Source of the DNA: an uncultured beta proteobacterium
GTDB taxonomy: Bacteria; Pseudomonadota; Gammaproteobacteria; Burkholderiales; Burkholderiaceae_C
Direction: 5' to 3'
DNA length: 63,512 nt
Assembly: GCA_903832285.1 (NCBI GenBank)
Contig: CAILAY010000082.1
Coordinates: 1 to 63,512 of the forward strand
Positions 16,578-24,101 of the stretch are shown piece by piece; positions within the stretch are counted from its first letter, which is position 1, and each line of letters starts with the position of its first letter. The notes under the pieces were generated by a model, which worked only from the letters and a program-made list of their open reading frames with translations, was not told where the DNA came from and ran no database searches. The translations under genes were made by a program, and so were the position numbers.

Positions 16578-17378
16578 TTAGCGTTTGATGGCGGGCGCAA
16601 TCGACTCGCCGCCCTTGCCGTTCACACCCATGTACACCTCCAGGGCGATGGTGGCGTCGCTGCCGAACAGGGGTGCCGGAAAACGCTGCTGGCGGTAGCA
16701 ATCGTTCAGCCGCAACTGCATGCCCCACATCTGACCGTTGGACACGCGGTAGGCGGGCCAACCACCAAAGCCGTTGCCCGCTCCAGGGCCCCTGGTCAGA
16801 TTGGGCAGGTCCTGCAGACGGATGCGTTTGTCGTCCGCCGCGTGGCAGGTGGCGCAGGCGAAGTCATGCGGACCGCCGCGCGCGAAGAACAGTCGCTTGC
16901 CCACCTCGTACATCAGACGCTCCTGCGCGTTCGTCTGCGACAGGTTGAACTTCATGCCCTTGGACTCGGCCGCAACCCAGGTTGCCAATGCGGTGAGGTT
17001 GTTCTGCTCGCCTTCGCCAAACGGCGTGCTGGCGACCTCTGTAGCGTTGAAACCCTGCAGTGTTTCCATGCAACTCAACAGGCGGGACTCCAGGTCCTGC
17101 ACGCGCGCAGTGTCGGCAAAGTAGCGTGGCAATTCCACAAATGCGCCCTTGACAACGCCCGCTCCCTTGCCCAGATCGCACTTTTCCAGCGACAACTTTT
17201 TCGGACCACGAAGCTGTTTCCACAGGTCTTCGCCTTTCGCTTCAAACAGGTCGGCAGGATTGCCGTCCTGCAACATGGCGCGGTATTCGGCAATGCCGTC
17301 CGCTGTCGATTTTTGCGCCCACGCCGTTGCCGCAGCACAGGCCAGCATGACCCCGACCATCAGTTTGCTGCTGTTCAT
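16578..17378 (-). CDS. soxA: SoxA, single-haem type
   Basis: The catalytic subunit of SoxAX, acting in the periplasm. The protein has 266 residues with an N-terminal signal MNSSKLMVGVMLACAAATAW ending in AQ. Only one CXXCH motif is present (FACATCHAADDKRI), so this is the monohaem form rather than the dihaem Paracoccus form. The cysteine haem ligand expected to form a persulfide is in LRLNDCYRQQRFP. The ATG at 17378 was chosen because it starts the signal peptide and lies one base beyond the soxZ stop. Confidence 0.93.
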   Translation of the reverse strand: MNSSKLMVGVMLACAAATAWAQKSTADGIAEYRAMLQDGNPADLFEAKGEDLWKQLRGPKKLSLEKCDLGKGAGVVKGAFVELPRYFADTARVQDLESRLLSCMETLQGFNATEVASTPFGEGEQNNLTALATWVAAESKGMKFNLSQTNAQERLMYEVGKRLFFARGGPHDFACATCHAADDKRIRLQDLPNLTRGPGAGNGFGGWPAYRVSNGQMWGMQLRLNDCYRQQRFPAPLFGSDATIALEVYMGVNGKGGESIAPAIKR

Positions 17379-17379
17379 G

Positions 17380-17691
17380 TCAGACCACCGTGGCTTCGTC
17401 GGCACGGGTGTCGCCGTGGTTGTCCTTCCAACTGATTCCAATCTTGTCGCCGACCTTGGCGCCCTTGATCGCGAACTGCAGGAAGGGGTTTTTCGACACG
17501 CCCGTGCCCCATTCCGCGCTCATGACGACTTTGCCGTTGTGGGTCGCGGTGACTTCCTGGATGTACCAGGCTGGAATCACTTTTCCAGCCGCGTCCTTAC
17601 GCTGACCGGTCTCCATTTCGTGGCTCATCAACACGCGAATGGTGGCGTTGGCGCCTGCGACTTGCGCGCGGATGCGCATCGGATCTGCCAT
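17380..17691 (-). CDS. soxZ: SoxZ sulfur carrier subunit
   Basis: A 103-residue protein that pairs with SoxY to carry sulfur intermediates in the periplasm. The family pattern is clear: RIRAQVAGANATIRVLMSHE, METGQRKD, AWYIQEVTATHNGKVV, and SKNPFLQFAIKGAKVGDKIG. It has no signal peptide of its own, as usual, because it is exported with SoxY through the Tat route. It sits between soxY, 51 bases upstream, and soxA, one base downstream. Confidence 0.96.
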   Translation of the reverse strand: MADPMRIRAQVAGANATIRVLMSHEMETGQRKDAAGKVIPAWYIQEVTATHNGKVVMSAEWGTGVSKNPFLQFAIKGAKVGDKIGISWKDNHGDTRADEATVV

Positions 17692-17742
17692 GTTTCTTCT
17701 CCTGAATAACGACGGTTTTCGAGAACTGGGCGGCGTGATGAA

Positions 17743-18201
17743 TCAGCCGCCACAACCGCCGAGCGTGACCTTGACTTCCTTCTTCGCGTATAGCACCTTG
17801 CCATCGTTCAGCACCGCGACCACGTAGATGTCGCACGACTGGGCCATCTTGGTGCGGGTGGTGATGCTGGAATCCACGCTGTCGCTCAGATTGAAAACGG
17901 CGATCAGGGCGGTGGGATTCTTTTCCACCACGATCAGCAACTGCTTCACGCCGGGCAACGCCGTGGCCGCTCCAACGGGCACCACGGCGCCGTTCTCGGC
18001 AATTTCGGGAGCCTGAATGACGATCGCGGAACTGGCCATGGGCAGCGCGATACCCAGCGCTTTGGCGACGTCGGCCAGGCTCTTGGCCTCGAAAGCCGCC
18101 TTGTTGACCGCCGCTTGCGCGTACTGCGGGAACAGCCCGGTCGCGCCCAGCAGGCCGGCCACCAGGACACTTTGTTTCATGGTCTCGCGACGAGTCTGCA
18201 T
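17743..18201 (-). CDS. soxY: SoxY sulfur carrier subunit
   Basis: The carrier that covalently holds the sulfur substrate in the Sox cycle. The 152-residue protein has a Tat-type leader starting MQTRRETMKQSVLVAGLLGA and ends VKVTLGGCGG, the flexible arm with the active cysteine second from the Gly-Gly end. A GGAG-type ribosome binding site precedes the ATG. It is the first gene of the operon. Its upstream region is shared with the divergent tusA gene and holds one copy of the 44-nt sulfur motif at 18310-18353. Confidence 0.97.
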   Translation of the reverse strand: MQTRRETMKQSVLVAGLLGATGLFPQYAQAAVNKAAFEAKSLADVAKALGIALPMASSAIVIQAPEIAENGAVVPVGAATALPGVKQLLIVVEKNPTALIAVFNLSDSVDSSITTRTKMAQSCDIYVVAVLNDGKVLYAKKEVKVTLGGCGG

Positions 18202-18309
18202 AGTTACTGCTCCGGATATTTGGATTCCTCACAACCTGGCGCCTGCCCTCGCTGGATTGGCGCCTATTTTCGCGGTCTTGTCGACGCGACGCGACGGGGA
18301 AAACCACAT

Positions 18310-18353
18310 TACCCAGATGGGCTACCCAGCATCACCCTTCGCGGTGATAGACG
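18310..18353 (+). promoter_or_regulatory. 44-nt sulfur-regulon motif, copy 1 (soxY/tusA)
   Basis: The copy reads TACCCAGATGGGCTA (18310-18324), nine bases, ACCC, four bases, then GGTGATAGACG ending at 18353. Total length and internal spacing are identical to copies at 25064-25107 and 42147-42190. It lies in the 278-base gap between divergent soxY (109 bases away) and tusA (127 bases away). The left part is an imperfect palindrome of the TA-CC-GG-TA type, as expected for a dimeric regulator. Function is inferred from recurrence at three sulfur promoters. Confidence 0.75.
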
Positions 18354-18479
18354 CACGCCATAGGCTAACCAAGAATGCGAGCGTGTCGGCGGGATCGTTG
18401 CGGTCCTGTCGTTTCGGCTAGCTGAGCTTTCCCACTGTACGATAACCGGCTCTCACCAGCCACCCTACGGAGACAAGAT

Positions 18480-18707
18480 ATGGAATTCAACAAGGAATTT
18501 GACGCATCCGGGCTGGCCTGCCCGCTGCCCATCGTAAAGACCAAGAAGGCACTGGCCGACATGAGCTCGGGGCAGGTGCTGCGCGTCATCGCCACCGACC
18601 CGGGATCGGTCTGCGACATGGCCGCTTTTGCCGAGCAGACCGGCAACGCACTGCTGGAACAAAGCACCGAAGCCAGCAAGTACGTGTTCTATCTCAAGAA
18701 GGCTTGA
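18480..18707 (+). CDS. tusA: TusA-family sulfur carrier
   Basis: A 75-residue cytoplasmic sulfur carrier that holds persulfide sulfur on a cysteine and feeds the Dsr pathway. The signature is FDASGLACPLPIVKTKKAL, with the active Cys in the CPLP motif near residue 14. Length is typical. A GGAGA ribosome binding site precedes the ATG. It begins the plus-strand tusA-dsrE2-yeeE set. The rhodanese gene often found with tusA and dsrE2 in sulfur oxidisers is not present in this window. Confidence 0.93.
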   Translation: MEFNKEFDASGLACPLPIVKTKKALADMSSGQVLRVIATDPGSVCDMAAFAEQTGNALLEQSTEASKYVFYLKKA

Positions 18708-18739
18708 GCGCGCCCATCCACACCATCCGGAGCAAATAC

Positions 18740-19210
18740 ATGGCAACGAAAAAAATGGCGCTGATCGCCACCAAGGGCACGCTGGACATGGCCTATCCGC
18801 CGTTCATCCTGGCATCCACGGCCGCCGCGCTGGGCTGGGAAGTCCAGATCTTCTTCACGTTCTACGGCCTGCAGTTGCTGCGCCACAGCCTGGACGACAT
18901 CAAGATCAGCCCGTTGGCGAATCCGGCCATGCCCATGCCCGTGCCCATGCCCGTGCTGGTGCAAATTCTGCCGGGCATGGAGTCCATGGCCACGATGATG
19001 ATGAAGAACAAGATGAAGTCCAAGGGCGTGGCTTCGCTGCAGGAACTGCGCGACATCTGCCTGGAATCGGACGTCAAGTTTGTCGCCTGCCAGATGACGG
19101 TGGACCTGTTCGAGTTCAAGACGAGCGAGTTCATCAAGGGCATTGAATACGGCGGCGCCGCCACCTTCATGAAGTTCGCCGGCGAGTCCGACGTCTGCCT
19201 GTTCATTTGA
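18740..19210 (+). CDS. dsrE2: DsrE2-family protein
   Basis: A 156-residue member of the DsrE/F fold family, DsrE2 type, which co-occurs with TusA in sulfur oxidisers and is thought to take part in cytoplasmic sulfur trafficking. It begins MATKKMALIATKGTLDMAYP and has the typical methionine-rich linker (NPAMPMPVPMPVLVQILPGM, then MATMMMKNKMKSK). A cysteine lies in DVKFVACQMTVDLF, the usual position of the reactive Cys. An upstream in-frame start overlapping the end of tusA was rejected, since the family starts at this ATG. The next gene begins 7 bases after its stop. Confidence 0.88.
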   Translation: MATKKMALIATKGTLDMAYPPFILASTAAALGWEVQIFFTFYGLQLLRHSLDDIKISPLANPAMPMPVPMPVLVQILPGMESMATMMMKNKMKSKGVASLQELRDICLESDVKFVACQMTVDLFEFKTSEFIKGIEYGGAATFMKFAGESDVCLFI

Positions 19211-19217
19211 CGCGACT

Positions 19218-20327
19218 GTGACCCCTGAACTCAACCCTTCGACCTGGGTCGTCTGGGGCAGCTTTCTACTGTCCCTTGTTTTTGGAGCCGTTGCCAACTG
19301 GAGCAATTTTTGCACCATGGGCGCGATCTCCGACGTGGTCAATATAGGCCATTGGGGCCGCATTCGCATGTGGTTGCTCGCGATTGCGGTCGCGATGACG
19401 GGTACGAACCTGCTGTTCTACTTCGGGCTCATTGACCTCTCCAGGTCGATCTATCAACGCCCAAGCCTGCCCTGGCTTTCCCTGCTGTTGGGCGGGACGC
19501 TGTTCGGAATCGGCATGACGCTGGCCGGTGGCTGTGTCAACAAGAACCTGGTGCGTGTAGGTGGAGGCAACTTGCGCTCCGTGGTTGTATTGGTCTTTGT
19601 GGCCATTTCAGCTTACATGACGCTCAAGGGATTGTTTGGCCAGTGGCGGTCTGTCTATCTGGACCCGGTGAGCATCAACCTGACCTCACTGGGTTTGCAG
19701 AACCAGGCCCTGCCCACTCTGGTGGGCAGAATCACAGGGCTGTCGGCCAAGGCGGCCTTGCTTGCGACCGTAAGCTTGGTGGCGCTCGGACTCTTGGGGT
19801 TCGTGTTCAAGGACCAGCGCTTTCGCAGCAACCTGACACAGGTGGCAAGCGCTACCGTGTTGGGGCTGCTGGTCGTGGCGGCCTGGTACCTCACCGGGCA
19901 CATCGGCTATGGCGAGAATCCCGAGACTTTGGAGACGGTCTATTTCGCCACCGCATCCCATACCCTGGAGTCCTTGAGTTTTGTCGCCCCCACGGCGTAC
20001 AGCCTGGAGCTGTTGATGTTGTGGACCGACCAGTCGCTGCATGTGAGCTTCGGTGTTGCCAGCGTGCTGGGTGTGGCGCTGGGTTCCTGGGCCTATGCTT
20101 TGGCGTCCGGCAAGTTTCGCTGGAAGGATGAAGGGTTCTCGTCGTTCGACGACCTGCGCAGCCAGTTGGTGGGCGCAGTACTCATGGGCTTTGGCGGTGT
20201 CACCGCTCTCGGCTGCACCATCGGTCAGGGCCTGTCCGGTGTGTCCACGCTCGCGCTGGGTTCACTCATCGCGCTGGCCGGCATCGTCTGCGGCGCGGTC
20301 GTCACCATGACGTGGCAACAGCGCTGA
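19218..20327 (+). CDS. YeeE/YedE-family sulfur compound transporter
   Basis: A 369-residue inner-membrane protein with about nine or ten hydrophobic segments. The YeeE signature cysteines are present: NFCTMGAISDV near the N-terminus, AGGCVNKNLVRVGGGN in the middle and LGCTIGQGLSGVS near the C-terminus. Characterised relatives (TsuA) bring thiosulfate into the cell; others take up sulfur species. The start is GTG, 7 bases after dsrE2. Context suggests transport of thiosulfate or a sulfane-sulfur compound for the pathway; the substrate is inferred. Confidence 0.88.
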   Translation: MTPELNPSTWVVWGSFLLSLVFGAVANWSNFCTMGAISDVVNIGHWGRIRMWLLAIAVAMTGTNLLFYFGLIDLSRSIYQRPSLPWLSLLLGGTLFGIGMTLAGGCVNKNLVRVGGGNLRSVVVLVFVAISAYMTLKGLFGQWRSVYLDPVSINLTSLGLQNQALPTLVGRITGLSAKAALLATVSLVALGLLGFVFKDQRFRSNLTQVASATVLGLLVVAAWYLTGHIGYGENPETLETVYFATASHTLESLSFVAPTAYSLELLMLWTDQSLHVSFGVASVLGVALGSWAYALASGKFRWKDEGFSSFDDLRSQLVGAVLMGFGGVTALGCTIGQGLSGVSTLALGSLIALAGIVCGAVVTMTWQQR

Positions 20328-20342
20328 TTCGTGCGCTGCCTC

Positions 20343-20705
20343 TCAGATATAGCGTTTGGAGGCGCGGCGGCGTCCTGGCAAAGCCTTTTGAATAATGACA
20401 CCGCGCACCGCGCCCAGGTCGATCAGCGGGACATCCTCGAAGGCAGGGTTCAACGGGTGCAGTAGCCAACCCATGTCTGCACGCCGCAGTTGCCTGAAGG
20501 TCCACTCTTCGTCGTGCCAAGCCAGAACGAAGGAGCCGTCCCTGGCCAGCCCCTCGGGTTCGATGATGATGATTTCACCCTCATTGAATTCCGGCACCAT
20601 GCTGTGGCCCATCACCATCAACGCAAAGGATTCCCCCCCGGCGCAGGACGAACTGGCGTTGGACGACTCCGCAGATTCAGTCAGTTGATGACGGAGCTTG
20701 CGCAT
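20343..20705 (-). CDS. Truncated LexA-like S24 domain protein
   Basis: A 120-residue protein consisting almost only of the S24 signal-peptidase-like domain. The serine motif is MVMGHSMVPEFNEGEIIIIE. Where LexA-type proteins have the catalytic Lys (TVKRL), this one reads EWTFRQL, so the Lys is replaced by Arg and self-cleavage is doubtful. There is no N-terminal helix-turn-helix. The ATG was chosen because upstream sequence belongs to the preceding gene. It is the last gene of the seven-gene minus-strand operon, 31 bases after the reductase gene. Its role is unknown. Confidence 0.6.
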   Translation of the reverse strand: MRKLRHQLTESAESSNASSSCAGGESFALMVMGHSMVPEFNEGEIIIIEPEGLARDGSFVLAWHDEEWTFRQLRRADMGWLLHPLNPAFEDVPLIDLGAVRGVIIQKALPGRRRASKRYI

Positions 20706-20736
20706 TTCATGCCGATACGGTTTGTCGCGCAAGGTC

Positions 20737-22212
20737 TCAGGAAATGGAACTGAATATCTGCGTCGCGGGCACACCCGCCGCGCGCAGTTCGTCGTGCAGC
20801 GCACGCACAAAATCCTGAGGGCCTGCCAGGTAGAAGTCACAGTCAATGTCAAACAGATCGGCGCGCATGGCGTGGGCGATCTGCTGTGCACCCGCCATAA
20901 CGTCATCATGCGATACCAGCTCGTATTCAAACGGATCCAGCGCCTCGGACCAGGCCCGGCACTGGTTGCTGAAGAAATGTCCGTCGCTGCGCGTAGCCAG
21001 CCAGAACAGCGACATCGAGGGTGCATCGTCCAGCGAAAGTGCGTGCTCGATCAGGCTCTTGACGGGCGCAAAGCCCTCGTCGCAGGCGGCGAAGACCAGG
21101 GGACGGTGGCCGTCGGCCAGCACGAAGTCGCCGGTGGGGCCCAACACCGTCACCGCTGCGCCAGCGGGGATGTCATCGGCAAACAGGTGTTGTGCCAGGC
21201 TGTCGGACCCGTCGCGGGTCACGAAAAAAAGCAGGTTACGGTCGTCGCAGGGGCAACTGGCCACCGGATAAGTCGCATGCACGTCGCCCTGACCCGGCAT
21301 GTGCCAGCCCAACGACACCGACTGACCGGCGAGAAAACGCAGACGGTGGCTACGCGGCGTTTGCAAATGCAGCAAACGCGTATCGGGCGCAAGCACGGTG
21401 ACCGCGCGCACGTGCGCCACGAGCTGCTGCTCGGGAATGTCCTGCGGGCCACCCGCCTCCAGCAACTCCAGCGTGAGTTCGCTGCTGGCCGCAGTGTGGC
21501 AGCACATCAGCGTGTAGCCCTGCGCTTTTTCCGTTTCCGACAGCGGGTAGTCGAAGTGCTGGGTCCGGGTCACTTCGCCGGATATCACGCGCGCCTTGCA
21601 CATTCCGCAGCTGCCATTGCCGCAGCCGTAGTTGAGCTTGAGTCCGGAATGCAGGCCCGATTGCAGCAGGTTCGCGTGCCCTTCTACCAGGAACTGGTTG
21701 CCGCTGGGGCGCACCGTGACCTGTGCCGTCATGACTTTGAGCATATCGTCCATCACCTCCAGAAAATCGACTGACTCGGTCGCCAGCGCTTTTGCCAAAC
21801 CCTGTGTGAGTTGTTGCTCCAGTTCCTTCAAGGATGGGTCAGCAGGATGTTCACTGAACAACTCGCGTGTGCGCTTTTGCAGTCCGATCACCAAGGCGTG
21901 GTAGCGCTGCAAATGCAGTCGCACGTCGGCCAGTTCCTGGCTTTGAGCAAACAGCCGTTGCGCCAGCACTTCCTGGCTGGGCAGCAGGCGCTCGCGCACC
22001 CTTCTGCCAAACGCTTCGTCCCGGATCTGGGCGACGCGCTCCAGCAAGCCCGATTCCTCCAGCCTGGCGCCGGGATAGAGGCGCAACAGGGCCTCCGTGG
22101 ACACCATGCCGTCGCTCAGCACCAGGGCACCCGCGCGCACCTGCTGCTGCAAGACACCGCGTGCCACGCCCACCAACTGGGCGGCACGCCAGACGCTGAC
22201 CTGATGTGACAT
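20737..22212 (-). CDS. 2Fe-2S ferredoxin / FAD-NAD(P)H reductase with N-terminal HTH-like extension
   Basis: A 491-residue protein. Residues 1-50 (VSVWRAAQLVGVARGVLQQQ, then STEALLRLYPG) resemble a MerR-like helix-turn-helix. A helical coiled-coil-like region follows to about 160. A [2Fe-2S] ferredoxin domain has YGCGNGSCGMCKARVISGEV with the fourth Cys in LMCCHTAAS. The C-terminal reductase module has VFAACDEGFAPVKSLIEHAL and YLAGPQDFVRAL. The FAD motif (ATYPVAS) is weak, with no clear RxYS. It may be an electron donor for the neighbouring TauD-like enzyme or a redox-sensing protein; both are inferences. It sits 21 bases after the dioxygenase gene. Confidence 0.75.
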   Translation of the reverse strand: MSHQVSVWRAAQLVGVARGVLQQQVRAGALVLSDGMVSTEALLRLYPGARLEESGLLERVAQIRDEAFGRRVRERLLPSQEVLAQRLFAQSQELADVRLHLQRYHALVIGLQKRTRELFSEHPADPSLKELEQQLTQGLAKALATESVDFLEVMDDMLKVMTAQVTVRPSGNQFLVEGHANLLQSGLHSGLKLNYGCGNGSCGMCKARVISGEVTRTQHFDYPLSETEKAQGYTLMCCHTAASSELTLELLEAGGPQDIPEQQLVAHVRAVTVLAPDTRLLHLQTPRSHRLRFLAGQSVSLGWHMPGQGDVHATYPVASCPCDDRNLLFFVTRDGSDSLAQHLFADDIPAGAAVTVLGPTGDFVLADGHRPLVFAACDEGFAPVKSLIEHALSLDDAPSMSLFWLATRSDGHFFSNQCRAWSEALDPFEYELVSHDDVMAGAQQIAHAMRADLFDIDCDFYLAGPQDFVRALHDELRAAGVPATQIFSSIS

Positions 22213-22233
22213 GGTCCTTATCCTGCTCTGTTG

Positions 22234-23112
22234 TCAATCACCGTAAATCCGATCCAGATAGCGTGCGCGATACAGCAACCGCGGCTGCCTGGGGTCATGC
22301 ACAAAGCCCGCGCGGTCGTGGAGAACGTTGTTGCAGACCAGCCCCATCCCCGGTGCCAGCCGTAGCCGAAAAACATGCGGACCGTCGGTGTAGAGGACAT
22401 GCTCCAAAAACGCAACCGCCGCACGCGTGGCTGGGTCGTCCTTCCACTGAATGCTGCGGGTGCGGGCGGTGTAGCGCATGTGCAGCGCGCCACGGGTTTC
22501 GTCCACGGAAAACACCGGCCCGGTCTGCTCGGCGCGTGCCACGCCGTCTTCATCCATGCGCTCAGGAATGGTCATGGCATCGCTCGCCATGAACGCGCGC
22601 ACCCAGTCCGGGTTGGCGTCGCGCATGGTGATGTAGGCCATCTCATGGTCCATCAGCGCGTTCTCACCGCCAGCGCTGGCCGCTCGCACGCAGTGCAGCA
22701 CCATGGCCCGTATCTGCCGCGACGGCGGATGATAGTAGCCGTCGGTATGCCACTTGATGGGCCGGTTCGTGTAGGGAATGAAGGCGGGCCGGTCGCCGAC
22801 CTGTGCTGCCACGGCAATAGGTGAAATGCCGTCTTCGTCAGCCAGCCAGTTCGCGTCCAGCCGGTGCAGCCCCAGCTGTGCCGCCATGCGCCGCGGGATG
22901 TCCTTGTCCTCGCCCTGTACCGGGCTGCGGTAGATCGCCATGTTGGCCGTTGCGCAGCGCTGCAGCAACGCCTGCCGCTCGCCCTCGCTCAAGGCTCGCG
23001 GGTCGGCCACATCCACGATCAGGTCTTGCGCCTGACGCGGATGGCGGGCCAGTTTGGCGTCGCGCCAGCGCTCGTAGGCATCGCGCTGATCGAGGTCGAA
23101 CGGTGACTCCAT
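22234..23112 (-). CDS. TauD/TfdA-like Fe(II)/2-oxoglutarate dioxygenase
   Basis: A 292-residue protein of the TauD/TfdA dioxygenase superfamily. The metal site HxD is seen in IKWHTDGYYHPPSRQIRAMV, and the distal part RLAPGMGLVCNNVLHDRAGF with Arg residues in RQPRLLYRARYLDRIYG matches the His and 2-oxoglutarate-binding Arg region. Such enzymes hydroxylate small substrates such as taurine, alkylsulfonates or gamma-butyrobetaine. No taurine transporter is nearby. The setting in an operon with a DsrC-like protein suggests a sulfur-related substrate, which is inference. It starts 11 bases after the preceding gene. Confidence 0.78.
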   Translation of the reverse strand: MESPFDLDQRDAYERWRDAKLARHPRQAQDLIVDVADPRALSEGERQALLQRCATANMAIYRSPVQGEDKDIPRRMAAQLGLHRLDANWLADEDGISPIAVAAQVGDRPAFIPYTNRPIKWHTDGYYHPPSRQIRAMVLHCVRAASAGGENALMDHEMAYITMRDANPDWVRAFMASDAMTIPERMDEDGVARAEQTGPVFSVDETRGALHMRYTARTRSIQWKDDPATRAAVAFLEHVLYTDGPHVFRLRLAPGMGLVCNNVLHDRAGFVHDPRQPRLLYRARYLDRIYGD

Positions 23113-23123
23113 GCTGGCTGCTT

Positions 23124-23732
23124 TCAGTCGCCAGCGGTGGCAGTACGAGCCCGGCGCGCCGTGCGCGGTTCGGTAGACAGCACACCTGCCATGGCGCGTT
23201 GCAAAGTCTGCACCGCCTCGGGCACTTCAATCGCCATGATCTGGTCCACCACCCAGCGCTGGTCCTTGGCCGGCATGAGGGCTTCGATGCGATGCCCCAG
23301 ATAGCGCACAAAGGCGAAGTCGGGTCCATCGGTGCCGTAGCCGAAATCCGCGTAATGGTCGGCCAACTCGTTGAACAGCGCGATGAATTCGTCGTAGTGG
23401 CTCAGCTGCCCGGCAGTCGGCACGCCCAGCAGACTGTCCTCGTTTTCCTGCAGCACTTCAGCCATGCGCCGCACCAGCGCCGTGATGAACTCGGTGCGCC
23501 CCTCGGCCCCCATACGGTCATAAGCCATGCGGTCCAGCACTTGCGCCAGAAACACCAACACTTCGCGCATGAAGGCAAAGTACTGCAGCCCCACTTCGAT
23601 GTCAAAGCTGGCCGAACGCATCTGCTTGAGCATGTTCTGCGCCACCCTCCAGGCGATGAACGCCATCGCGCTGGCGGTCTGCTGCGGGGTTTTGGCGGCT
23701 CCGTTACGGAACCACTCGCTTTTGATTCTCAT
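23124..23732 (-). CDS. All-helical protein of unknown function
   Basis: A 202-residue soluble protein that I do not recognise. It looks entirely helical, with FIAWRVAQNMLKQMRSASFD, FMREVLVFLAQVLDRMAYDR and QWRVVDQIMAIEVPEAV-type helices, and contains no cysteine, signal peptide or membrane segment. The ATG at 23732 is 7 bases after the DsrC-paralog stop; an upstream in-frame reading would overlap that gene and was rejected. Its place between the DsrC paralog and the dioxygenase suggests a partner in the same process. Confidence 0.7.
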   Translation of the reverse strand: MRIKSEWFRNGAAKTPQQTASAMAFIAWRVAQNMLKQMRSASFDIEVGLQYFAFMREVLVFLAQVLDRMAYDRMGAEGRTEFITALVRRMAEVLQENEDSLLGVPTAGQLSHYDEFIALFNELADHYADFGYGTDGPDFAFVRYLGHRIEALMPAKDQRWVVDQIMAIEVPEAVQTLQRAMAGVLSTEPRTARRARTATAGD

Positions 23733-23739
23733 GGCTGCT

Positions 23740-24069
23740 TCAATAGCCGCCCTTGCCCAGGGGTTGCGGCAAGCCGGCGACCTTGGGACCCTGCTTGGCG
23801 GGGCCAATCGGGAACAGGTCGTACAGGTATTTGCTGTCCACACCGGGGCGAATTTCCGCCATGCCTTTGAGCATGTTGCGAAAGTTGGGTGTGGCGCCCT
23901 CCTCGCGGTATTGGTCGCGCAGGTAGTTCACCACCTCCCAGTGCGCATCGGTCAAAACGATGCCTTCGGCGGCGGCGATCACGCGCACCGCTTCGTCATC
24001 AAAGTCCGGCTCCACCAGGTAGCCCTGATCGTCGGCCTCGTGCTGCACACCGCTAATCATGTATCCCAT
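23740..24069 (-). CDS. DsrC/TusE-family paralog lacking both cysteines
   Basis: A 109-residue DsrC-fold protein: DDQGYLVEPDFDDEAVRVIA, LTDAHWEVVNYLRDQYREEG and SKYLYDLFPIGPAKQG. The C-terminal arm reads AKQGPKVAGLPQPLGKGGY, so the CysB position is Gly and the CysA position is Lys. It therefore cannot form the DsrC trisulfide. The true DsrC of this locus is at 28885-29217 and has both cysteines. Cys-less DsrC-like proteins are known and have been suggested to be regulatory or structural. It is the third gene of the minus operon; the ATG was set by the family start. Confidence 0.9.
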   Translation of the reverse strand: MGYMISGVQHEADDQGYLVEPDFDDEAVRVIAAAEGIVLTDAHWEVVNYLRDQYREEGATPNFRNMLKGMAEIRPGVDSKYLYDLFPIGPAKQGPKVAGLPQPLGKGGY

Positions 24070-24101
24070 CGTCTCATCTCCTTTTCCGTTGCGCCAAATT
24101 G

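Noticed and set aside
16567..16761. A 65-residue N-terminal extension of SoxX
   Set aside because: It overlaps soxA and is Arg-rich shadow sequence; the signal peptide begins at 16566.
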